A program made the translations under genes and the position numbers. The notes under the pieces are model-generated. The model was not told the DNA's origin, ran no database searches, and was given only the letters and a program-made list of their open reading frames with translations. Positions 1-4,495 of a stretch of DNA of 5,206 nucleotides are shown piece after piece (positions within the stretch are counted from its first letter, which is position 1; each line of letters begins with the position of its first letter). Location of the stretch: NCBI GenBank assembly GCA_030646595.1, contig JAUSKS010000258.1, forward strand, positions 1-5,206, read 5' to 3'. Source of the DNA: Gallionellaceae bacterium. GTDB lineage: Bacteria > Pseudomonadota > Gammaproteobacteria > Burkholderiales > Gallionellaceae.

Positions 1-551
1 ACCATGATACCGTTGTCAGCCAACGAAGCAAAGCAATCATCATAAAACTGCTGGCTGCATAATTGAGCGGGCAACCCATCCGCATCAAATCCATCCACCA
101 TCAGCACATCCGGCTGTCTGGTTGTATCTGCCACCCACTCGGCCCCGTCGCCCAGCAACACTCGAAAGCGCATATCGTCATCCGGTATTGCAAATTCATT
201 ACGTAGCGCAATCACATCGGGGTTAATTTCGACAACGGTAATTTCTGTCTGTGGTAAATAGCGGTAGCAATACTTAGCCAGTGAACCACCGCCCAACCCT
301 ATCATTGCAATGCACTTGGGCGATGGCTCAAACAACAAAAAACTCATCATGGCTCTGGTATAACTGGAGATCAATTTGTCCGGCTGATCAATACACATCT
401 CGCTTTTTATGTGCAAGGCATCAAAATGCAACGACAGGATTTCCTCGTTCTCTGTTAAATAAGGCTTGCCAGTCTCAATATTCATTTGAGATTTTTCCAT
501 CCATTCAAGAATCCGCTCAATCTGCCGCATCGTTTTGTAAATTTCTTTCAT
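1..551 (-). CDS. Spermidine synthase-like (PABP-fold) methyltransferase-family protein, 3' end cut by window edge
   Basis: The minus-strand frame is open from ATG at 551 to the window edge, giving 183 residues without a stop. The protein has a Rossmann methyltransferase core like polyamine aminopropyltransferases. A short N-terminal beta part ends in YTRAMM (64-69). Next come the glycine-rich nucleotide loop GLGGGS (85-90), the acidic end of beta-2 in VVEINP (106-111, E108), GDG (134-136), and the gate-loop-like VDGFDADGLP (152-161), whose two Asp residues (D153, D156) align with the catalytic loop Asp residues of SpeE. In true SpeE the glycine loop normally reads GGGDG; here the Asp is Ser. 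With the short N-terminal domain this suggests the 'spermidine synthase-like' branch rather than proven SpeE, so substrate is unknown and the protein is probably cytoplasmic. No good ribosome binding site precedes ATG 551; a purine run near 576-584 is too far away. It lies 33 bases after the receiver-like gene on the same strand, so co-transcription is likely. Confidence 0.82.
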   Translation of the reverse strand, partial: MKEIYKTMRQIERILEWMEKSQMNIETGKPYLTENEEILSLHFDALHIKSEMCIDQPDKLISSYTRAMMSFLLFEPSPKCIAMIGLGGGSLAKYCYRYLPQTEITVVEINPDVIALRNEFAIPDDDMRFRVLLGDGAEWVADTTRQPDVLMVDGFDADGLPAQLCSQQFYDDCFASLADNGIM

Positions 552-584
552 ATCTATTTTTGAACTGTATGATTGCCTACCCCT

Positions 585-920
585 CTATAGCATTCGGTGC
601 AACCGAATCTGCCCGCCAATATTAAATTTCGTAATTTCAGGTTGCGTCGGTTGACGCTTTTTGTATACAACAAGAATCTGAGTCGTGGATAAACCAAGCG
701 CAATTTCAGCACTACGCAGCTCACGAATAATCGCCAGTGGGTCTTCGTTTTGAATATCCATAGACACCACCACACATCTATACCGTTTGGTTTTGAATGA
801 GGACAAAGCGCGTACTCCAGTGCTGCAATATTCGGGAACCAGATTCCTTTCACTCATGAAAGCGTTACAGTCAAATGACTGGTTCTGACTATCTTGAATG
901 ACCAATGCTTTATGCGCCAT
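585..920 (-). CDS. Degenerate response-regulator receiver-like protein
   Basis: This is a 111-residue protein with the size and pattern of a lone receiver (CheY-like) domain. Beta-1 with an acidic residue is KALVIQDS (4-11). A helix ends in GVRALSSFK. The beta-3 strand RCVVVSMDI is followed by LAIIRELR, the usual alpha-3 pattern of receivers, and a later strand ILVVYKK supplies a lysine. Where receivers carry the phosphorylated Asp at the end of beta-3, this protein has Ser (VVVSMD), so ordinary phosphorylation looks lost unless the nearby Asp substitutes. I chose ATG 920 because AAAGGAG sits 7 bases upstream of it. The frame is open to 1046, but those extra starts have no ribosome binding site. 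The gene is first in a probable two-gene transcript with the spermidine-synthase-like gene. The receiver assignment rests on pattern only; an unrelated alpha/beta protein is possible. Confidence 0.6.
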   Translation of the reverse strand: MAHKALVIQDSQNQSFDCNAFMSERNLVPEYCSTGVRALSSFKTKRYRCVVVSMDIQNEDPLAIIRELRSAEIALGLSTTQILVVYKKRQPTQPEITKFNIGGQIRLHRML

Positions 921-925
921 AAAAC

Positions 926-932
926 AGCTCCT
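926..932 (-). promoter_or_regulatory. Ribosome binding site fixing the receiver-like gene start
   Basis: On the minus strand AAAGGAG lies about 7 bases before ATG 920. It is the strongest Shine-Dalgarno match in the 921-1114 intergenic region, and it decides between ATG 920 and longer in-frame starts at 1010 and 1046. Confidence 0.65.
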
Positions 933-1069
933 TTGTATTCGTAATCTGATCTGGTGTTCCAATACATTTTCTTCGCCGATCTGGCCTACTAACCACTCCA
1001 GCCTTAACTTCATCGAGACATTAGGTCGCGCCTCTGAAATCACCATAAGTATTGTCGTAAGATGTATAA

Positions 1070-1090
1070 GATGTTAATCTTATTAACATC
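1070..1090. promoter_or_regulatory. Perfect palindrome, candidate operator in the divergent promoter region
   Basis: The arms GATGTTAAT (1070-1078) and ATTAACATC (1082-1090) are exact reverse complements around a 3-base CTT centre. The site ends 2 bases before TACAAT (1093-1098), a 5/6 match to a sigma-70 -10 box placed suitably for the RHH gene starting at 1115, so a bound protein would block RNA polymerase. On the minus strand TTAACA within the palindrome could also act as a weak -35 element for the divergent receiver-like gene. RHH proteins commonly bind symmetric sites in their own promoters, so autoregulation is a reasonable inference. As RNA the same sequence could form only an AT-rich hairpin without a U-tract, so a terminator is unlikely. 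Confidence 0.6.
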
Positions 1091-1092
1091 GT

Positions 1093-1098
1093 TACAAT
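1093..1098 (+). promoter_or_regulatory. Candidate -10 box for the RHH gene
   Basis: TACAAT matches the sigma-70 -10 consensus at five of six positions and ends 16 bases before ATG 1115. No good -35 hexamer is found at the normal distance, where the palindrome lies. The predicted leader would be only about 10 bases, and no Shine-Dalgarno motif precedes the start codon. Confidence 0.35.
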
Positions 1099-1114
1099 AT
1101 CCAAAATAGCAATC

Positions 1115-1315
1115 ATGGAAACCAAGACCGCTCGCCTTACCCTTTTAATCGACCCGGTAAAGAAAAAGTCCTTCGAGGATCTATGTGCGGCGCAAGACCT
1201 TACTCCTTCGCAGGTAGTGCGCCAGATGATCCGCGACTATATGGAACGCCACGGCGTGGAATACGCCACCAAAAACCAGATTGGTGCGGCGAAATCGATA
1301 CGCGCCAAAAAATAA
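1115..1315 (+). CDS. Ribbon-helix-helix (CopG/MetJ/Arc-type) DNA-binding protein
   Basis: This is a 66-residue basic protein with the complete RHH layout. An N-terminal beta strand with alternating polar and hydrophobic residues (ARLTLLID, 6-13) is followed by helix A from PVKKKSFEDLCAAQD (14-28), the turn LTPSQ (29-33), and helix B VVRQMIRDYMERHG (34-47). A basic, probably flexible tail ends in SIRAKK. RHH proteins dimerise so that the paired beta strands enter the DNA major groove, usually at repeated or palindromic sites and often in their own promoter. A perfect palindrome lies just upstream (1070-1090). No toxin gene follows: the next gene is on the opposite strand and ends 11 bases away, so an antitoxin role has no support here. 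It is most likely a small transcriptional regulator. ATG 1115 is the only sensible start, because the beta strand begins at residue 6. Confidence 0.8.
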   Translation: METKTARLTLLIDPVKKKSFEDLCAAQDLTPSQVVRQMIRDYMERHGVEYATKNQIGAAKSIRAKK

Positions 1316-1326
1316 GGCTTCATCCC

Positions 1327-1848
1327 TCACCCCTGTTTTTTTGGGGTGCCAAACAAATAACTCTCGCTGATCTTCAGAAAATTCTCTGCATACTCGCTTA
1401 AAGCTACTTGCCGTTCATGCGCCATTTGCGAGCTTGAGTTCACCAGTGCATCGCATCGTGCGACGGCTGCCGCAAAGTCATCTAAATAATCTACCGGTTC
1501 GATAGCGGCAAGAATTCCCGCCTTATCGAGATTTTCCCTCACTCGCTTGTTCGCCTCGCACAGAGTGGCGCGAATGCCGCGCGCCTCCAGATTAAGAATC
1601 GCCTTTCCCAGAGCTTGCAAACCGGCAACATCCATGAATGGCACCCGGCGCAATCGAATAATCAGGATGCGCGAATCGGTGTGTGTTTGCGCCAATTTCT
1701 GCTCAAATTTTTTCACAGTGCCAAAGAAGAACGGCCCATCTATGGCATAGACCAGCACACCCAGCGGCAAAGTCATCCCCGCCTGATAGGTCAGTTCCAT
1801 GCCAAGCTCTTTCTTGCTGACCTGCTGCACTTCGACGTAGGAAACCAT
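1327..1848 (-). CDS. SulP-type STAS domain protein lacking the membrane transporter part (possible gene remnant)
   Basis: Read from ATG 1848, this is a 173-residue cytoplasmic protein. It matches the C-terminal STAS domain of SulP anion (sulfate) permeases: LPLGVLVYAIDGPFFFG (about 27-43) is the characteristic first strand, and IIRLRRVPFMDVAGLQALG (about 63-81) carries the conserved D-x-x-G loop. The loop reads D-V-A-G, without the Ser/Thr that anti-sigma antagonists phosphorylate. The N-terminal LRMVSYVEVQQVSK also resembles the SulP linker just after the last membrane helix. That resemblance continues upstream of ATG through a TTG at 1857 to an in-frame TAA at 1888-1890, beyond which no transporter helices are visible. 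It is either an independent STAS regulator or the stranded tail of a deleted permease. No clear ribosome binding site precedes 1848; ATG 1800 has a modest purine-rich AAGAAAGAG upstream and is an alternative start. Residues after about 130 form a tail of unknown role. Confidence 0.7.
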   Translation of the reverse strand: MVSYVEVQQVSKKELGMELTYQAGMTLPLGVLVYAIDGPFFFGTVKKFEQKLAQTHTDSRILIIRLRRVPFMDVAGLQALGKAILNLEARGIRATLCEANKRVRENLDKAGILAAIEPVDYLDDFAAAVARCDALVNSSSQMAHERQVALSEYAENFLKISESYLFGTPKKQG

Positions 1849-1971
1849 GCGGAGCAAAAATTGTAATATGGCGAGGATACCCAGTGTTTACGGTGCAACA
1901 AACCTGCGCGATAGGCTTCCTGTAGGGCGATCATTGTTTTCTTATTGATGCGTGTTAGGTCAAAGTTGTAT

Positions 1972-1988
1972 TATAATAACATTAACAT
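1972..1988 (+). promoter_or_regulatory. Candidate promoter with ATTAACAT motif upstream of the GNAT-hemE pair
   Basis: A perfect -10 consensus TATAAT (1972-1977) is followed 3 bases later by ATTAACAT (1981-1988), the same 8-mer that forms the palindrome arms in front of the RHH gene. The motif would cover the predicted transcription start, a typical repressor position. No strong -35 hexamer is present at 16-18 bases; TTGATG at 1945-1950 is too far away. The site lies in AT-rich DNA, so the -10 match alone is weak evidence. Confidence 0.4.
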
Positions 1989-2009
1989 GTAATGAAAATA
2001 TGATGCAAC

Positions 2010-2501
2010 ATGTCAAAACTGAAAAATAGAATTGAAATCTTCCCCTTGAGTACTGGGGATTATGCAGCGGCGATGGCGCTATGGCAGGGATGCGATGGCA
2101 TACGCCTGCGCCAGGAAAATGCTTCGGGAACATTTTTTTACCGTTTTATTGCCAGAAATTCTGGGCTATGCTTGGGCGCGTGGATAAAGGATCAGCTGAT
2201 TGGCGCGGTTCTGGTGGGTCACGATAGCCGACGTGCTTATCTTTACCACTTGGCTGTCGCGCAGATACATCGTCGGCAAGGGATAGGACGACGTTTGGTA
2301 CAGGCTGTGCTCAAGGAGTTGCGTCGGATAGATATAAGCAAGGCGCATTTATTCGTTGAGATGGATAACGAAGAAGGAATGAGTTTCTGGCAGGCGATTG
2401 GGGCTGAACACCGTACCGATCTGACAGCCTTCTCGCTGACTGCCGGAGCTACCCAGCCGTTGAAAGAGGGAGGTCAAGATTGGCCGCTTGCATTTATTTA
2501 A
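2010..2501 (+). CDS. GNAT-family N-acetyltransferase
   Basis: This 163-residue protein is expected to transfer an acetyl group from acetyl-CoA to an amine of unknown identity in the cytoplasm. Strand 1 is RIEIFPLSTGDY (7-18). Strands 4 and 5 and the acetyl-CoA pyrophosphate loop are in LYHLAVAQIHRRQGIGRR (78-95), with the motif A signature RRQGIG (88-93). Motif B is NEEGMSFWQAIGA (120-132), followed by R-x-D-L and a final beta strand, the usual ending of small RimI-like GNATs. The length is normal and no key element is missing. ATG 2010 is the first possible start after an in-frame TGA at 2001-2003. It has no recognisable Shine-Dalgarno sequence, so expression may be weak or the mRNA nearly leaderless. 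The first six residues, MSKLKN, are identical to those of HemE downstream. The 17-base gap to hemE suggests co-transcription, but no functional link to heme is evident from the sequence. Confidence 0.85.
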   Translation: MSKLKNRIEIFPLSTGDYAAAMALWQGCDGIRLRQENASGTFFYRFIARNSGLCLGAWIKDQLIGAVLVGHDSRRAYLYHLAVAQIHRRQGIGRRLVQAVLKELRRIDISKAHLFVEMDNEEGMSFWQAIGAEHRTDLTAFSLTAGATQPLKEGGQDWPLAFI

Positions 2502-2506
2502 TAATT

Positions 2507-2513
2507 TGAAAGG
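2507..2513 (+). promoter_or_regulatory. Ribosome binding site of hemE
   Basis: The purine run GAAAGGG (2508-2514 within about one base) lies roughly 4-6 bases before ATG 2519, between the GNAT stop codon and hemE. It supports ATG 2519 as the hemE start and allows independent translation of hemE from a shared transcript. Confidence 0.55.
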
Positions 2514-2518
2514 GCTTC

Positions 2519-3586
2519 ATGTCCAAACTTAAAAATGACACCTTTCTGCGCGCCCTGCTGCGCCAGCCGACCGAATATACCCCAGTATGGATGATGCGCC
2601 AGGCTGGGCGCTATCTGCCGGAATACAATCAGACGCGCAGCAGGGCGAAGGATTTTCTTAGTCTGTGCAAAAATCCCGACCTCGCCACAGAAGCCACCTT
2701 GCAGCCACTGGATCGCTTTCCGCTGGACGCAGCGATCCTGTTTTCCGACATTCTCACCATTCCAGATGCGATGGGTTTGGGTCTGTACTTCAGCACTGGC
2801 GAAGGGCCGAAATTCGAGCGGCCTTTGCACAACGAAAGAGGAATCCGCGATCTGGTTGTACCCGATCCGAATGTCCATCTGCGCTATGTGATGGATGCCG
2901 TCAGCCAGATACGCAAGGCGCTGAATAATGAGGTGCCGCTGATCGGTTTTTCCGGCAGTCCGTTCACGCTGGCTTGCTACATGGTGAAGGGCGGCAGCAG
3001 CACGGATTTCGCCACGATCAAAACGATGCTTTACCAGCGCCCGGATTTGCTGCATCACATTCTTGATGTCAATGCCCGCGCCGTCACCGCCTATCTCAAC
3101 GCGCAGATCGAGGCCGGCGCCCAGGCAGTCATGATTTTCGACACTTGGGGTGGAGTGCTGTCACACGCAGCTTATCATGAGTTCTCGCTGGCCTATCTTA
3201 AGCAGATCGTTGATGGCCTGAAGCGCGAGCATGACGGTGCAAAAATACCTTCTATCGTTTATACCAAAGGTGGCGGTTTGTGGCTGGAAAGCATCGCCGC
3301 TATCGGCTGTAATGCCGTCGGGCTGGACTGGACCATAGACATTGGCGAAGCGCGCCACCGCGTCGGCGACAAGGTGGCATTGCAAGGCAATCTCGACCCG
3401 GCAGTGCTGTTCAGCAACCCCGACACCATTCGCGCCGAAGTTGGCAAAGTCCTGCATAGCTATGGCTGGGGCAATGGCCATGTATTCAACTTGGGGCACG
3501 GCATTTCCCAGTTCACCTTGCCGGAAAATGCCGCCGCTATGGTTGCGGCGGTGCATGAATTAAGCCGACAGTATCATTGCCACTAA
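2519..3586 (+). CDS. hemE: Uroporphyrinogen decarboxylase
   Basis: HemE removes the four acetate carboxyl groups of uroporphyrinogen III to give coproporphyrinogen III, a cofactor-free cytoplasmic step of heme biosynthesis. The 355-residue length is normal for bacterial HemE. The N-terminal signature [15 protein letters not shown] (22-36) carries the substrate-binding arginines R27 and R31. FSDIL (75-79) supplies the catalytic Asp77. [12 protein letters not shown] (148-159) supplies Tyr154, FDTWGG-VLS (207-215) supplies Ser215, and NLGHGI (324-329) supplies His327. All the key pocket residues known from studied enzymes are therefore present, and the enzyme should be active. The start at 2519 has a ribosome binding site and gives the usual N-terminus with [19 protein letters not shown]. 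It follows the GNAT gene by 17 bases and may share its promoter; no other heme biosynthesis gene lies in the window. No clear terminator follows immediately. Confidence 0.98.
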   Translation: MSKLKNDTFLRALLRQPTEYTPVWMMRQAGRYLPEYNQTRSRAKDFLSLCKNPDLATEATLQPLDRFPLDAAILFSDILTIPDAMGLGLYFSTGEGPKFERPLHNERGIRDLVVPDPNVHLRYVMDAVSQIRKALNNEVPLIGFSGSPFTLACYMVKGGSSTDFATIKTMLYQRPDLLHHILDVNARAVTAYLNAQIEAGAQAVMIFDTWGGVLSHAAYHEFSLAYLKQIVDGLKREHDGAKIPSIVYTKGGGLWLESIAAIGCNAVGLDWTIDIGEARHRVGDKVALQGNLDPAVLFSNPDTIRAEVGKVLHSYGWGNGHVFNLGHGISQFTLPENAAAMVAAVHELSRQYHCH

Positions 3587-3607
3587 AGGAAATTCGGAAG
3601 CGCACAA

Positions 3608-3631
3608 CATTATTAATATGATTAACATAAT
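3608..3631 (+). promoter_or_regulatory. AT-rich near-palindrome with ATTAACAT, candidate promoter/operator
   Basis: This 24-base stretch contains CATTATTAAT (3608-3617), then ATTAACATAATG (3621-3632). The two halves are imperfect inverted copies, differing by a GT insertion. It includes the 8-mer ATTAACAT (3621-3628) seen in two other promoter regions of the window. CATAAT (3626-3631) is a 5/6 match to a -10 box. It could start a transcript covering the winged-helix gene. No convincing -35 element is visible. Confidence 0.35.
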
Positions 3632-3746
3632 GCTACAAGGCTTCATCACAAAAATGATTGCCATTCTCGAAGCCAATGTGTACCGGCCTACTACCGAAGC
3701 AATAATAGCTTCGTTAGTTTGGAAAATTACTCCGATTGGTAAATGA
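3618..3746 (+). CDS. Possible small ORF (42 residues) upstream of the winged-helix gene
   Basis: The frame from ATG 3618 to TGA 3744-3746 encodes 42 residues; an internal start at 3654 would give 30. The C-terminal part is mildly hydrophobic (AIIASLVWKITPI) but too short and mixed to call a membrane segment. I recognise no family. The stop codon overlaps the GAGG of the next gene's ribosome binding site, and only 4 bases separate TGA from ATG 3751, the kind of spacing that allows translational coupling. Against it, neither start has a well-placed Shine-Dalgarno sequence, an AT-rich promoter-like element covers its 5' end, and it contains a hairpin (3695-3713). It may be a leader peptide, a gene remnant or chance. 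Confidence 0.2.
   Translation: MINIMLQGFITKMIAILEANVYRPTTEAIIASLVWKITPIGK
3695..3713 (+). terminator. Weak hairpin, possible terminator or leader structure
   Basis: CGAAGC (3695-3700) and GCTTCG (3708-3713) are perfect 6-base arms around the loop AATAATA, followed by TTAGTTT. The stem is short and the T-tract interrupted, so termination would be inefficient. It lies 110 bases after hemE and 37 bases before the winged-helix start, so it could end hemE transcripts or act in the leader of the next gene. Confidence 0.25.
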
Positions 3747-3750
3747 GGCT

Positions 3751-4008
3751 ATGAAAAAAATCCTGCAATACTTGGAAAAACATGGTGAGCGGCTCGACAA
3801 GGATATCGCCGTAGCGACAGGCATCTCACTCGCTAATGCGCGCCTCTTATTATCAGATCTCGCTGCCAAGGGAGAGGTTGTGTCGTGCTATTCGATGAAG
3901 TTTGAGAAGGGCAAAAAGGTTGATGGGATAAGTTGCCGGTTAGCTGGATATATTCCTCCCGCATCGCCGGGCAGGAAATCAAAGCCCAAGTCGGGGGCCT
4001 TGGCTTAA
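3751..4008 (+). CDS. Small winged helix-turn-helix DNA-binding protein
   Basis: This is an 85-residue basic protein. A first helix, MKKILQYLEKHGE (1-13), is followed by the helix-turn-helix LDKDIAVATGIS (15-26) with recognition helix LANARLLLSDLAAKGEV (27-43). A two-strand wing runs through VVSCYSMKFEKGKKVDGISCRLAGY (43-67). It ends in YIPPASPGRK and a basic tail, a pattern I recall from unnamed small betaproteobacterial DNA-binding proteins. No effector or oligomerisation domain is visible beyond the wing, so a role as a transcription factor or nucleoid-binding protein is inferred. Two cysteines (C46, C62) lie in the wing strands; a redox or metal role is speculative. ATG 3751 follows GAGG by 2 bases, a tight spacing. 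A TTG at 3736 would add five residues and is less likely because the first helix already starts at the ATG. Confidence 0.72.
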   Translation: MKKILQYLEKHGERLDKDIAVATGISLANARLLLSDLAAKGEVVSCYSMKFEKGKKVDGISCRLAGYIPPASPGRKSKPKSGALA

Positions 4009-4098
4009 TTCAGTTAAGTCTAGCTGATACCTGCGCACGTAAATTTCTTTCATTGCTTTGGCATCGTTTCCCAGTAACTCATCCTCATCCAGTTAGTT

Positions 4099-4126
4099 TT
4101 GAGTGTATTTATGCTTTTTTTATACC
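4099..4126 (+). promoter_or_regulatory. Candidate sigma-70 promoter for the DUF2934 gene
   Basis: TTGAGT (4099-4104) and TATACC (4121-4126) each match the -35 and -10 consensus at four of six positions, with a 16-base spacer rich in T. The rest of the 4009-4146 gap is pyrimidine-rich, and I see no other structure in it beyond a 5-base inverted repeat (CTTAA/TTAAG, 4004-4018) at the end of the preceding gene. Confidence 0.25.
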
Positions 4127-4132
4127 CTCCTT

Positions 4133-4140
4133 AGGAAGGA
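4133..4140 (+). promoter_or_regulatory. Strong ribosome binding site of the DUF2934 gene, next to an anti-SD-like sequence
   Basis: AGGAAGGA (4133-4140) lies 6 bases before ATG 4147 and is the strongest Shine-Dalgarno match in the window. Immediately upstream and overlapping is CCTCCTTA (4126-4133), the same sequence as the 16S rRNA 3' end that pairs with Shine-Dalgarno sites. Pairing in cis would need a very tight loop, so the two may or may not interact. Confidence 0.6.
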
Positions 4141-4146
4141 ATTATC

Positions 4147-4476
4147 ATGGCCACAAGCAGCAAGAAAACCACGACCACCTCAGCTGCCAGCACCACATCG
4201 TCCAAGAAATCGGTTGCTAAAAAAGTTGTTGCGACAACCCCGGCCAAAAAAGTAAGCGCGCCAAAAACTGAAAAGTTTGCTGGCAAGCCTGCCGCAATCG
4301 CAGAAAGCGTACCCAAAAAGAGCATCAAGAGAAGCACCGTTACGCCCGAAGATCGTTACCGCATGATCGCCACCGCCGCCTATTTCCGTGCTGAACAACG
4401 TGGGTTTGCTTGTGGTTACAAAATGGTAGACTGGCTTGCCAGCGAAGCGCAAATTGATGCGAAGCTCAGTGCCTGA
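4147..4476 (+). CDS. DUF2934 protein with histone H1-like basic low-complexity N-terminus
   Basis: This is a 109-residue protein in two parts. Residues 1 to about 65 are low complexity, made mostly of Ser, Thr, Ala, Lys and Val with repeated KK and PAKK elements, like the disordered tails of histone H1-like or AlgP-type bacterial proteins; this part could bind nucleic acid non-specifically. Residues about 69-104 form a DUF2934 motif: RYRMIATAAYFRAEQRGF, then a Gly, then MVDWLASEAQID, matching the family's 'IAxxAYxxAExRGF...DWLxAE' pattern. The function of DUF2934 is unknown; it is small, helical and often fused to such tails. A strong ribosome binding site suggests good expression. The transhydrogenase-like gene starts 19 bases after the stop, so the two may share a transcript. 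Confidence 0.83.
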   Translation: MATSSKKTTTTSAASTTSSKKSVAKKVVATTPAKKVSAPKTEKFAGKPAAIAESVPKKSIKRSTVTPEDRYRMIATAAYFRAEQRGFACGYKMVDWLASEAQIDAKLSA

Positions 4477-4495
4477 TTTAGCCACGAATTCCATC

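Noticed and set aside
281..625. Plus-strand 114-residue frame opposite the spermidine-synthase-like gene
   Set aside because: It is antisense to a clear conserved coding frame, and its composition is not that of a real protein.
921..1046. N-terminal extension of the receiver-like protein (starts at 1046 or 1010)
   Set aside because: The frame is open, but neither start has a ribosome binding site, while ATG 920 has a strong one, and the receiver fold begins right after it.
1328..1348. Hairpin CACCCC / GGGGTG with a T-rich loop between the convergent RHH and STAS genes, as a bidirectional terminator
   Set aside because: The T-run is in the loop, not after the stem, and most of the structure is the coding end of the STAS gene. 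It does not fit an intrinsic terminator in either direction.
1115..1848. Toxin-antitoxin pair made of the RHH protein and its neighbour
   Set aside because: The neighbour is a convergent STAS-domain gene, not a toxin, and there is no co-directional partner.
1796..1934. Minus-strand 46-codon frame from ATG 1934 beginning MIALQEAYRAG
   Set aside because: The start of the peptide looks protein-like, but most of the frame lies out of frame within the STAS gene, and there is no good ribosome binding site. It is too weak to call a gene.
2498..3556. Long minus-strand open frames opposite hemE
   Set aside because: They mirror the codon bias of hemE on the other strand and show no recognisable domain.
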